The notes under the pieces are model-generated. The model did not search any database. It was not told the DNA's origin and saw only the letters and a program-made list of their open reading frames with translations. Shown here one piece after another: positions 43,914 to 52,969 of a DNA stretch of 64,000 nt. Both the position numbers and the translations under genes were made by a program. Origin of the DNA: UBA11612 sp963662375 (GTDB lineage: Bacteria > Pseudomonadota > Alphaproteobacteria > Rhodospirillales > Rhodospirillaceae); assembly GCA_963662375.2 (NCBI GenBank), contig CAXXRP010000012.1, positions 62,001 through 126,000 of the forward strand, written 5' to 3'. Each line of letters opens with the position of its first letter. The stretch's first letter is position 1.

Positions 43914-44516
43914 TCAGCTCGTGGTGTGTGTGCAGCGCATCAGGAGTTTCTCGCGAAAAACGTCGTAAATCGTAACGTCTGCAACGGCCGCGATTTCTAT
44001 CGCAGACATGCGAGTTTCCTTCAGGAGAACACGGACAAATTCGGGACGGGGCCGCCACGTGCTACGTCTGTCAGCGCGTGTATACACCCTTTTCGGCGTG
44101 CCTTTTTTTCGCTCTGCGGCAGCGATTTCCTCGATATCCAATCCGCGCTGGATTGCGTCCTCCAACGCTTCCTGTCGTCGTTTCTTATCGGCAGCGACAG
44201 AGTCGTTGTCGAGGTGGCGTTCTCCTCTGGTGTTTTTTTCGCGCGGTGCCCACCACGATCCCATAGATTCCGGGCCGGCAGCCCCGAAATCTGCGCGAAA
44301 CCCCCGGGGCCGCTTTGTCTGGGTGGCCGGTTTTTCTTCGTTCGACAGGTTTTTCATGCCCACTGCTTCTCGCAGGGTCATCCCATGTGCCGCCGCCATT
44401 CGGGCGGCTGCTCCTAGTGCGGCCTCCCGTTCGCCATTGTAGCCGGTGGAATGAGCCACTTCCAGGAGCTTACGAAACCTCAATCGCTTCTTTGTGGGGA
44501 AATCGGTCACTGTCAT
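43914..44516 (-). CDS. DUF2786-domain protein
   Basis: About 200 residues. The N-terminal 50 (KKRLRFRKLLEVAHSTGYNGEREAALGAAARMAAAHGMTLREAVG) matches DUF2786. The middle is low-complexity and rich in Arg, Lys and Glu, and the C-terminal 40 residues hold a possible helix-turn-helix (MSAIEIAAVADVTIYDVFREKLL). The ATG at 44516 places the domain at the N terminus. The function is unknown. Confidence 0.65.
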   Translation of the reverse strand: MTVTDFPTKKRLRFRKLLEVAHSTGYNGEREAALGAAARMAAAHGMTLREAVGMKNLSNEEKPATQTKRPRGFRADFGAAGPESMGSWWAPREKNTRGERHLDNDSVAADKKRRQEALEDAIQRGLDIEEIAAAERKKGTPKRVYTRADRRSTWRPRPEFVRVLLKETRMSAIEIAAVADVTIYDVFREKLLMRCTHTTS

Positions 44517-44547
44517 CGAACGCTCGAAAGTCCTACCCGAAAGATAT

Positions 44548-45315
44548 TTACTTGCGTGTGTCCGCGATGAGATCACGCAACCGATCCTTACTGATCGCTC
44601 CCGACACAATTGTCCCGCCGACGATCAGTGCCGGCGTGCCCTCAATCCCAAGGTCCTGAGCCAACGCCCTGTTGTTTGCGAGTATGTCGTTGATCTCCGG
44701 ATTTTTCATGCCTTCCAGAAGCTTGTCAATGTCCAATCCTACGCTCTCGGCGATGCTCACAACCACATCGTGACTTAAGGATCCTTTGTGACTCAGTAAA
44801 GCCATATGCAGTTCAGAATATTTTCCTTGTTCTCGGGAGGCCAGCGCCGCCCGGGCCGCAAGGAATGATGCGGGGCCTAAGATTGGAAATTCTTTCATTA
44901 CCATCCGCAGGCCATCGTCCTCTTCAAGAATTTCCCTGACCGCAGAAAACATAGATTTGCAGTACCCACAGCTATAGTCGAAGAACTCAACCACGGTTAC
45001 ATCGCCTTTTGGGTTGCCGATAACCGTGCCTTCCTTCGGATCGAAAAGCGCGCGCTTGTGTGTTGTTAAGGTTTGCGCCTGCTTTTCGGAACGTGCGTGC
45101 TCCTCTTTCGCCTGCAACAACGTAAGGGCTTCGGAGATAATCTCGGGGTTCTCGAGAATGTAGTCCCGGACAAGACTTTTCACCTCGTCACGTTGTTGGG
45201 TAGAGAAGCTGTTCGTGTCCTGCGCGTGCGCCGGTGCGGCGATAAAGCTGACAGCGGCGCACAAGAATAAGATCACGGAAATTAACCGGTCTGGGATCGC
45301 GATCCTGCTTTGCAT
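44548..45315 (-). CDS. DsbA-family periplasmic thioredoxin-fold protein
   Basis: About 255 residues with a signal peptide (hydrophobic segment 11-28, AHAQ cleavage area). A helical N-terminal stretch, ending in ALTLLQAKEEHARSEKQ, precedes the thioredoxin-fold DsbA domain with FFDYSCGYCKSMF (redox CGYC) and the cis-proline segment EGTPALIVGG. It probably oxidises or isomerises disulfides. It lies 70 bp downstream of the M48 protease. Confidence 0.9.
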   Translation of the reverse strand: MQSRIAIPDRLISVILFLCAAVSFIAAPAHAQDTNSFSTQQRDEVKSLVRDYILENPEIISEALTLLQAKEEHARSEKQAQTLTTHKRALFDPKEGTVIGNPKGDVTVVEFFDYSCGYCKSMFSAVREILEEDDGLRMVMKEFPILGPASFLAARAALASREQGKYSELHMALLSHKGSLSHDVVVSIAESVGLDIDKLLEGMKNPEINDILANNRALAQDLGIEGTPALIVGGTIVSGAISKDRLRDLIADTRK

Positions 45316-45385
45316 GTATCTGTCCTTTGTTTTGCCGACCCGTCGAGTTCGCATATCCCTGTTCTAGCGAAGGGGCCGGATCAAG

Positions 45386-46777
45386 TCACTTCCTCTTCTT
45401 CATATCTTTCGAATAATTTTTTGCCGCGATCTTGATATCCTGCAACCGGTACCAAGTCGGCGTATCATCCTCGATATATTTTTCCGCCTCGGCTGTATAG
45501 CGCGCGACTTCACTAAGTTGTCCGATAAGAATTGCCCGTTCAGCAGCCGCATAAGCCGACATCCCGGGATTGCCGCTATAGGCGTATGAGCGTGCCAGCA
45601 TGTCCCATGCGCCTGGGCTTTCCGGATCAATCGTGAGGGCATGCCTTAATGCCGCCTGCGCTTCTTCGGCGTAGGCTGTTGATTGGCGCTGCGTCATGGC
45701 GTGCGCCATGGCAATTAAGATCTCCGGCGCATCGGGAAGAAACTCAAGCGCTTTGCGGTAAGAAGCGACCGCACCATCGATATCGCTTTTACTAAGCAGC
45801 ATGTCGCCTTTGATTTGCCAGAAGTATGGGTCGTTGGGCTCGTCTTTGATCAGGCTATCGACCAAGGGCAACGACTTGTCAAACTGGCCGCGCCGGTAAT
45901 AAGCGATCGACCGGGCGTACCGCGCATCAATGCTGGTATCAGACTCAGGGTATTTCTGAAGCGTCGCGATCTGGGGTTTGAGAAATGCAAAAAGCTTGGC
46001 GACCATACGCCGGTGCTCGCGTTCGAACTCGGGGTTCGGTAGCGCATCAGAATATAGCGAACGTGTAATTGCAGCGCGAATCGTCGCCATTCGGTCGCGG
46101 GTGAGGGGGTGGGTTCGCATATAGGGGTCTTGCGACGCGGAAATAAGCATTTCCTGTCCTGCCAGGAGGCCAAAAAAATCATGCAATCCAATCGCTGATT
46201 GATGGGTGTCCTCCAAAACTCGAAGGGCGAATTGGTCCGCGCTGCTTTCGACTGACCTGCTAAAGCTCAACATTTGTCCCAGGGCGACTCGCTGTCCGCC
46301 CAGTAGGACAGCCATTCCGGCATCTGGGTTGCCACTCGCGACACCGGCGGCCACCCCCAGTAGGATTGCGAGCAATGAAATCGCCCCAGCCTGTGCCATG
46401 CCATCACTCCTGGTAATAGAATGGCCGCCGGCAATATGACCAAATTCGTGAGCCATCACACCGAGGACTTCACCGGAATTTTTCGTCTTCAGCAGCAGGC
46501 CTGTATGGAAAAATAGATGATTACCTGCTGTCACAAATGCGTTGAGACTATCGTCCACGATCATATGGATACTAATGCTTTCCGGCGGTATGCCTCCTGC
46601 AGTAAGAAGTGGTCTGGCATATGCGCGCAGCGTGCTTCCAATTTCGGTGTCGTCTAGAATGGTGCCTTCACCGAAATCCTGGGCGGATGCGGCGGCTATT
46701 GGTCCCAGTAACATGCCGGCCACCGCCAGACTGCCGGCCAACATCGCTGCGCTAGTCTTCAGGTAGCGTTCGGTCAA
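45386..46777 (-). CDS. M48-family metalloprotease with TPR repeats (BepA-like)
   Basis: About 463 residues. A signal peptide (LAGSLAVAGMLLGPIAAASAQ) is followed by the M48 domain with the zinc motif GVMAHEFGHIAGGH and the second metal ligand region SVESSADQFAL. The C-terminal half has TPR-like repeats (YYRRGQFDKSLPLVDSLIK, DIDGAVASYRKALE). This is the BepA/LoiP-like layout for outer-membrane protein quality control in the periplasm. The TTG at 46777 gives the signal peptide; an ATG at 46894 would add an unlikely 39 residues. Confidence 0.88.
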   Translation of the reverse strand: MTERYLKTSAAMLAGSLAVAGMLLGPIAAASAQDFGEGTILDDTEIGSTLRAYARPLLTAGGIPPESISIHMIVDDSLNAFVTAGNHLFFHTGLLLKTKNSGEVLGVMAHEFGHIAGGHSITRSDGMAQAGAISLLAILLGVAAGVASGNPDAGMAVLLGGQRVALGQMLSFSRSVESSADQFALRVLEDTHQSAIGLHDFFGLLAGQEMLISASQDPYMRTHPLTRDRMATIRAAITRSLYSDALPNPEFEREHRRMVAKLFAFLKPQIATLQKYPESDTSIDARYARSIAYYRRGQFDKSLPLVDSLIKDEPNDPYFWQIKGDMLLSKSDIDGAVASYRKALEFLPDAPEILIAMAHAMTQRQSTAYAEEAQAALRHALTIDPESPGAWDMLARSYAYSGNPGMSAYAAAERAILIGQLSEVARYTAEAEKYIEDDTPTWYRLQDIKIAAKNYSKDMKKRK

Positions 46778-46935
46778 CGTCGTGCGCCTTGCCGTAGAAA
46801 GACACGGTGAAAGGAAGATATCTTGTGTCACGGTTCCTGCGATAGTGAGTTCAAAATGAACGTGGTCGGTGCTCTGTGCTACTGTCGTACGCATGGCAGC
46901 CCAGCCGTCTTTATTGAATTCATGGTGGGGGCCGC

Positions 46936-48312
46936 ATGATTGCTCGCAACATTCGCCTCCACAGTAGCCTATTTAAAGCTAGTTCGAATACTTGGAAATT
47001 GTGGCAATTTACGACTCGGCATTGCAGAAATTTAACAATTATTCTTGCACTGTCAGCCGCCTCAGCGCTAGCGGCGTGCGGCGCGATACCGTCGGTTCGT
47101 CTTGAGGTGGGGGAGCCCACCCCAGCACCAACCAAATTCACTAGTTTTGTCGTTGCCGACGAGCCTCAAGCGGTGCTCGTGGCCCGTGATGTATTGTTGT
47201 CCGGCGGCAACGCCGTTGATGCTGCGGTCGTTCTCGGGTTTTCACTGGCGGTCACTTTGCCGTCGTCCGCGGGATTGGGCGGCAATGGGGCATGCGTGGT
47301 CCATGATTTTTCAGTGGAGCCAGCGGAAACACTAGATTTTCTAACATCTGGCGCATTGCTGTTTGCGCCGCGGCTTGCCCGTGGCTTGTTTTCGCTTCAT
47401 TCAAAGCATGGGTCATTGCCCTGGCCGCAGGTCGTATCGCCAGCGGAAAACCTAGCGAGGTTTGGGCATCTTGTGTCGCTGGCCTTAGCGCAAGATTTGG
47501 ATAATTTCGGCTCAAGGCTAGTCAACGACCGTGCAGCCCTTGATCTTTTTATGACGCCTCAACGGCATATGCTGCGAGTTGGTGACAGATTTCTCCAACC
47601 GCAACTGGCATCGGCACTAAGTGGTATTCGGACGCGTTTCCCAAATAACTTTGGGTCAAGCACCTTTGACAATGAGGTGGTTCAGTCAATCGCCACGGCG
47701 TTGAACTTAGAACTGCCCGACGTGCTCGACCTTCCGATCCCCAAATGGAAATCTCTGCCCGCGCTCGACGACCAGTATATGAAACTGTTCTTGTATCAGC
47801 CTGAGAGCCTACGAGCCAATGGAAGCGTTCAAATTTCTAAATCGACCGAAGCGGAAGCAAGATTGCTTTCAAGTTCTACAACCTTCATCGTCGCCGATAG
47901 CCAGGGAAAGACTGTGGCGTGTATGTTGACCATGGGTGAGCCTTTTGGTTTAGGGATAATGCCGCGAGGTTTGGGCTTTCTTATAGCCTCAGGTGCGCCG
48001 GGTGATTCCTCAGGTGTGGCGTCCTTTGCAATTGCATTTCTGGCTGATCTTAGGATGGAATATATGATGCTTGCCGCGGCGTCATCTGGTACGGACGCAG
48101 CACGTAAGGTTATGTATGAAGTGGGCAAGGTCAAAAGTGGCGCCGGAGTAACGGATGCGTTTGCGGATCAAGATACGGCTGGCGCTCATTCTCAGGAAGA
48201 AATCAACATCGTACATTGCAAGAAGAATCGATTTACAGATTATGTGCAATGCCAAGCGTTGACACGTTCGAGCGGATATGGTCACGCGTTAGTGTTTGAT
48301 CCCGGAACATAG
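46936..48312 (+). CDS. Gamma-glutamyltransferase-like lipoprotein
   Basis: 458 residues, shorter than usual GGT (about 560). A lipobox-type signal, ASALAACGA, gives a cysteine at about residue 48. The GGT N-terminal part has GGNAVDAAVVLGFSLAVTLPSSAGLGGNG. The autocatalytic threonine region reads SSSTTFIVADSQGKTVACMLTMGEPFG, close to the normal TTHFSVVD pattern but lacking the His. The SSGLGGG-like GSG segment is present as SAGLGGN. It may be a divergent or weakly active GGT. It is followed by an aminotransferase after 3 bp. Confidence 0.75.
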   Translation: MIARNIRLHSSLFKASSNTWKLWQFTTRHCRNLTIILALSAASALAACGAIPSVRLEVGEPTPAPTKFTSFVVADEPQAVLVARDVLLSGGNAVDAAVVLGFSLAVTLPSSAGLGGNGACVVHDFSVEPAETLDFLTSGALLFAPRLARGLFSLHSKHGSLPWPQVVSPAENLARFGHLVSLALAQDLDNFGSRLVNDRAALDLFMTPQRHMLRVGDRFLQPQLASALSGIRTRFPNNFGSSTFDNEVVQSIATALNLELPDVLDLPIPKWKSLPALDDQYMKLFLYQPESLRANGSVQISKSTEAEARLLSSSTTFIVADSQGKTVACMLTMGEPFGLGIMPRGLGFLIASGAPGDSSGVASFAIAFLADLRMEYMMLAAASSGTDAARKVMYEVGKVKSGAGVTDAFADQDTAGAHSQEEINIVHCKKNRFTDYVQCQALTRSSGYGHALVFDPGT

Positions 48313-48315
48313 ATT

Positions 48316-49476
48316 ATGGTTATGAAAGCCGCACGTCGTGGAATAGTTCCGCCATTTATGGTGATGGATGTCATGCGCGAAGCCGCGACGCTAGAAGCGG
48401 CTGGGCAAAGAATTGTCCATCTTGAAGTGGGGCAGCCGTCAACGGGAATGCCTAGGAAGGCGGTAGAACGCGTAAAAGAATGTCTAGCGGATGGCGCACT
48501 GGGATACACATTGGCCGGTGGTTTGCCGGCTCTGCGTAGTCGGATTGCGCAGCACTATCAAGATCATTACGGTATAGAAATCGCAGCAGATCGCATTTTT
48601 GCGACGACGGGTTCGTCGGCGGGATTTATTCTCGCCTTTCTGAGCGCCTTTGACGCAGGTGACCGTGTTGCCCTGGTCTCGCCGGGCTATCCGGCATACA
48701 GCCACATTCTGACGTCGTTTGGCGTTATTCCCGAGTTGATTACTGTGGATGCATCTACTCGATATCAGCCGACCGTAGATCATCTTAAAGGGTTGTCATC
48801 GCTGCCCGACGGTTTGATCGTGGGCAGTCCCGCGAATCCCACCGGTTCGATTATACCCAGTGAGGAATTTAACGAGGTTGTCGCATTTTGTGACCGCCAT
48901 GGCATTCGTTTGATTTCGGACGAAATTTATCACGGGATCACCTATGGCATGGCATCGTCCACTGCCGCGGGCCTGTCGGAATCGGCGTTCGTTGTTAACA
49001 GTTTTTCCAAGTATTTTAGTATGACGGGGTGGCGGCTTGGATGGCTCGTTGTCCCAACGGACCTCACGCGGTCGCTGGAGTGCCTCGCGCAAAACCTATT
49101 CATTGCACCGCCAACGGTTTCACAGCACGGCGGCGTTGCTGCGTTCGATTGTCATAAGGAGTTAGACGCACACGTCGAGCGCTATGCCAAGAACCGCGAG
49201 ATATTGCTAAGCAGATTGCCTGAGCTAGGATTTGATAGATTTGCACCCGCTGATGGCGCGTTCTATATATACGCGGATATTTCAATGTTGTCCGATAACG
49301 CTGAAGCGTTATGCAAACGCATATTGCATGAAGCAGGCGTCGCCACGACGCCCGGTCTTGATTTCGACCCACTACATGGGCACCAATTCGTGCGATTTTC
49401 TTTTGCGGGAAGCTCGGACGATATGGAAGAGGCTTGCAGCCGCCTACGGGCCTGGCGCGACGGGTTCAAGACATAG
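48316..49476 (+). CDS. Class I/II PLP-dependent aminotransferase
   Basis: 386 residues. The fold type I features are VGQPSTGMPRKAVERV near the N terminus, TTGSSAGFILAFLSAF for the cofactor phosphate, VGSPANPTGSIIP, ISDEIYHGITYG and the PLP lysine in VNSFSKYFSMTGWRLGW. The C-terminal arginine segment is HQFVRFSFAG. The substrate cannot be told; it is of the aspartate/aromatic type. It shares a transcription unit with the GGT-like gene. Confidence 0.9.
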   Translation: MVMKAARRGIVPPFMVMDVMREAATLEAAGQRIVHLEVGQPSTGMPRKAVERVKECLADGALGYTLAGGLPALRSRIAQHYQDHYGIEIAADRIFATTGSSAGFILAFLSAFDAGDRVALVSPGYPAYSHILTSFGVIPELITVDASTRYQPTVDHLKGLSSLPDGLIVGSPANPTGSIIPSEEFNEVVAFCDRHGIRLISDEIYHGITYGMASSTAAGLSESAFVVNSFSKYFSMTGWRLGWLVVPTDLTRSLECLAQNLFIAPPTVSQHGGVAAFDCHKELDAHVERYAKNREILLSRLPELGFDRFAPADGAFYIYADISMLSDNAEALCKRILHEAGVATTPGLDFDPLHGHQFVRFSFAGSSDDMEEACSRLRAWRDGFKT

Positions 49477-49514
49477 ATAGTGCGCGCGCTAGGGAGCCAG
49501 CCGTCAAATTTCGA

Positions 49515-52415
49515 CTAAGGTTCGCCCGATCCTTGCCACCAACCGCGGCGTGGCGGCGTCACGCTGGGTGTTTCGTTGGTCTGCGATGGTGACTCGCGAT
49601 CTGGCGGCGTGGGCTGCGCAACGGGAACTGCTCTGTCCGGCTTCGCGTTTTCACCGCGTTTCCATAAAGTTCTAAATAGCCTCGAGGGTCCACGGGAAGC
49701 TGTATCAGATTCATTGGTCGCCGGATCGGTAGTCAGGCGCGCATTTTCCGCCTCTTCGTTGGCCGCAGGCACACTATTGTCTTGGCTTGCTCGCAAGCTG
49801 GGCGTCGATTGGGGTGGCGTGTCTTGCGCGGGTATAGCGGCAGCGTCCGCAACTGAGTCAGCTGAAGTTTGATCGCCTGTGTTTATAGTTTCGCTCGTGT
49901 GCTGTGGTCCGCCGCGCCTACGACGTCCACCCCGCCGCCCCCTTCGGCGCCCGCGACGCACTTGGTCATCAGGCGTGTCCGATGGTTTGTGTGGTTCAGG
50001 GTTTCCGCTTGCGTCATCGGATTCAACTGGCGATCCGGTTTCGCTACCTGCCGCGTCGGAGTTGACAGTTTGCTCCGCCACATCCGCAGTATCTTCGTTT
50101 GCTGCGGTTGAGGTCTTTCTGTCGGCACTGCGAGGCTTGCTAACATGCCGTTTACGGCGGTGCTGTCGGCGTTTTTGTTCTCCTCCATCTTCCTCATCTT
50201 CCCGCGCGGCCGTTTGATCCCCTGCGCCATCTCTGGGTTGCGGCCCCGGCGCGCTGTCCTCACCACTATCTTGTTCCAGCGGTTGATGTGCCCGTAGGTC
50301 CGCCACATCTTCGATAGCACTAGGGCTCTTCTTAACGCGGTCAATACGCGTGTCGGGTGGCACAAGTGTGTTGTCGCCCAATATGAGTATTTTGATACCA
50401 TAGCGGCTTTCCATACTCCCCAGGGCATGTCGCTTATAGTTGACGAGATAGAGCGCAACGTCTGGGTGGACAGTTATGGTAACTTCGCTCGAGCGTTGTC
50501 GAACGCCTTCCTCCTCCAAAACACGCAGCGAATGAACAGCTGCGGATTCTGTGGAGCGAACGAGGCCAGAGCCCGAACAGTGATTACACACACGGAAATT
50601 GGTTTCGATTAGGCTGGGTCGAAGGCGTTGGCGCGAAAGCTCCAATAGTCCGAAATGGCTGATGCGCCCTACTTGAATACGCGCCCTATCGACGCGCAAC
50701 GCTTCTTTAAGTTTTCTCTCCACCGAATGATTGTTGCGGTTTTCTTCCATGTCGATGAAATCAATCACGATCAAGCCCGCAAGATCTCGCAGACGAAGTT
50801 GGCGTGCGATCTCCTCGACTGCCTCTAGGTTCGTCCTGTAGGCAGTCTCTTCAATATGCCTCTCTTTCGTCGAACGGCCCGAGTTGACGTCTATTGCCAC
50901 TAAAGCTTCAGTTTGCGCAAAAACTATGGAGCCCCCAGATTTTAATTGAACGAAGGGATTGTTGATGGCTTCCAACTGTGTTTCCACCTGGTAGCGGTGA
51001 AACAGGGGTATTATTTCGTCTTTGTACTTCTGGACCTTTTTGGCATGACTAGGCGTCAGCATCTTCATGAAGTCTTTTCCGGTCTTGTATCCCTCTTCGC
51101 CGTCAATCCAGACCTCTTCAATGTCTCGCGTGTAAATATCGCGAATCGCACGCTTGATGAGGTTCGCTTCTTCGTGAATGAGTGCGGGCGCGCGTGATGT
51201 CATGGTTGATTCGCGAATGCTGTTCCATGTCCGCTGCAGGTATTCGTGATCGCGCTTGATTTCCGCCTTATTGCGCTCCGCACCCGCCGTGCGCAGGATT
51301 ACCGCCATGCTCTTGGGAAGTTTTAAGTCACCAAGAATGGCCTTCAGGCGTCGCCGATCTTGTGAGCTGGTAATTTTGCGCGACACCCCGCCGCCTCGCG
51401 CTGAATTCGGCATAAGTACACAGTACCGACCGGCCAGTGAAAGAAAGGTGGTGAATGCAGCACATTTCGTTCCGCGCTCATCCTTAACAACCTGGATCAA
51501 CATTATCTGGCGACGTTTGATAACTTCTTGAATCTTGTAGTGACGAGACGCAAGGAATCTACGCCGCTTTCGGTCTTCTCCCGCGGTTTCTTCTTCGTCG
51601 TCACCACCAACTGTTTCAACGCCAGCGGCTTTTCCATTTCGGTTGGGCGCGGACGTGGATTCGTCAGGCTCATCATCAAGGAATTCGTTCTGGTTAGCGG
51701 TTAATTCGTCCGCGTCAGAATCCATTTCTGGAGGGGCATTGGCGTCCACTACGGAATTGGTGGAGAGACTATTTTCGCCAGCCGCGAAATCCTGGGCGGT
51801 ATCGCCTGTAATTTCGAGTTGCGTTGCCTCTACTTCTGCTTCAGCGGAACCACTATGATTTGGTTCCGCACTGTCGCCGTCCGATGCTGAATCGCCTGGG
51901 TGACTCTCCGTTTCGGACTCCACGTTTTCCATGACGTCGCCGGAGATTGCGGGGGGCTTATAATCTAGCGGAATCGCCTGCGTGTATTCCTGTTCTGACG
52001 CTGCAGGTCCGTCGCTGCTCTGAGGCTCAGTGTCGTTTGACTCCAAAGCATCATTTGAGTGTTGATTTTCCTCCGAATCGTCGAGTTGACTACCCGTGTC
52101 CGTACTATGCGGTTCATCTTCATCACTGTCGCTGTCAACTTCAGCGAGGAGCCGTTCACGATCGGCAACTGGAATTTGGTAATAGTCGGGGTGGATTTCG
52201 CTAAACGCCAGAAATCCGTTGCGGTTCCCGCCGTAGTCCACAAAAGCAGACTGAAGCGAGGGTTCGACCCTAACGACTTTGGCCAGGTAGATGTTGCCTT
52301 TGATTTGTTTCTTGGTTGAGGTCTCTACGTCAAATTCATCGAGACGCGTTCCATCCAGCACCACTACCCGGGTTTCCTCCGGATGGGTGGTGTCGACAAG
52401 CATTCTCTTGACCAT
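49515..52415 (-). CDS. rne: Ribonuclease E
   Basis: 966 residues. The S1 RNA-binding domain is split: residues 1-80 hold its start (KGNIYLAKVVRVEPSLQSAFVDYGGNRNGFL), and a large acidic insertion (about 95-290) precedes the rest, as in alphaproteobacteria. The catalytic centre has VAIDVNSGRS and VIDFIDMEENRN (the two metal aspartates), and the zinc-link cysteines are in VCNHCSG. The C-terminal third is disordered, Arg/Pro/Glu-rich, and forms the degradosome scaffold. It cuts mRNA and rRNA precursors. A 554-bp gene-free leader lies upstream. Confidence 0.95.
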   Translation of the reverse strand: MVKRMLVDTTHPEETRVVVLDGTRLDEFDVETSTKKQIKGNIYLAKVVRVEPSLQSAFVDYGGNRNGFLAFSEIHPDYYQIPVADRERLLAEVDSDSDEDEPHSTDTGSQLDDSEENQHSNDALESNDTEPQSSDGPAASEQEYTQAIPLDYKPPAISGDVMENVESETESHPGDSASDGDSAEPNHSGSAEAEVEATQLEITGDTAQDFAAGENSLSTNSVVDANAPPEMDSDADELTANQNEFLDDEPDESTSAPNRNGKAAGVETVGGDDEEETAGEDRKRRRFLASRHYKIQEVIKRRQIMLIQVVKDERGTKCAAFTTFLSLAGRYCVLMPNSARGGGVSRKITSSQDRRRLKAILGDLKLPKSMAVILRTAGAERNKAEIKRDHEYLQRTWNSIRESTMTSRAPALIHEEANLIKRAIRDIYTRDIEEVWIDGEEGYKTGKDFMKMLTPSHAKKVQKYKDEIIPLFHRYQVETQLEAINNPFVQLKSGGSIVFAQTEALVAIDVNSGRSTKERHIEETAYRTNLEAVEEIARQLRLRDLAGLIVIDFIDMEENRNNHSVERKLKEALRVDRARIQVGRISHFGLLELSRQRLRPSLIETNFRVCNHCSGSGLVRSTESAAVHSLRVLEEEGVRQRSSEVTITVHPDVALYLVNYKRHALGSMESRYGIKILILGDNTLVPPDTRIDRVKKSPSAIEDVADLRAHQPLEQDSGEDSAPGPQPRDGAGDQTAAREDEEDGGEQKRRQHRRKRHVSKPRSADRKTSTAANEDTADVAEQTVNSDAAGSETGSPVESDDASGNPEPHKPSDTPDDQVRRGRRRGRRGGRRRRGGPQHTSETINTGDQTSADSVADAAAIPAQDTPPQSTPSLRASQDNSVPAANEEAENARLTTDPATNESDTASRGPSRLFRTLWKRGENAKPDRAVPVAQPTPPDRESPSQTNETPSVTPPRRGWWQGSGEP

Positions 52416-52969
52416 AGTTCGAGATACTCCGTGACGCCGCGGTGCTCGCGCGGGCGGGGAGTGTGACGTCCCGGGGCGCGCGTCCGCGGCAGGTTGTTGT
52501 GATTAGAGCGACAGGCTGGATCCTGAAGAAAAGCCGGCCATGACCGCTGAATAGGCCGAGCATATTCATCCGCTGTTGGCGGATTAAATCGCGCGAAGAG
52601 CCGTCATGATAAAGCAAAGTTGTCGGCACGCAGGGTCCCCTGGTATTTAACCTTTGGGATGAACAGACCGAAAAAGGCCTATTCACTCCCGTGGAAATGA
52701 GGCCGCAACTGCATAATAATGCCTTGAATTGCAAGGACTTTATGTATATGCGCGCGCCGACTTCGGCGTGTCCGCCAACTTCCTGCCTCGCGCCCGTAGA
52801 CATGCGAATAGCGACCAATATGCCTGGAGAAGATAGACGCGGCACTATGCTTGTGACAACGCCTAATTCTTATGCAGGTCGGCTAACTTAGCCCAGGAGC
52901 GGCTAGCGGTTCAAAGTCCGTAATATTCTTGCTCAGAGTCGCCCAATAAGTGTATATTATTTAGAGTCA
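52416..52969. other. Divergent rne leader and amiC promoter region
   Basis: No gene seen in 554 bp. It should hold the long 5' UTR of rne, whose mRNA is often self-regulated by RNase E, and the amiC promoter at the right end. Confidence 0.45.
52929..52958 (+). promoter_or_regulatory. Candidate sigma-70 promoter of amiC
   Basis: TTGCTC (52929-52934) and TATATT (52953-52958) are separated by 18 bp. They lie so close to the ATG at 52970 that transcription would start within a few bases of it, so the real start codon may be further down. Confidence 0.4.
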
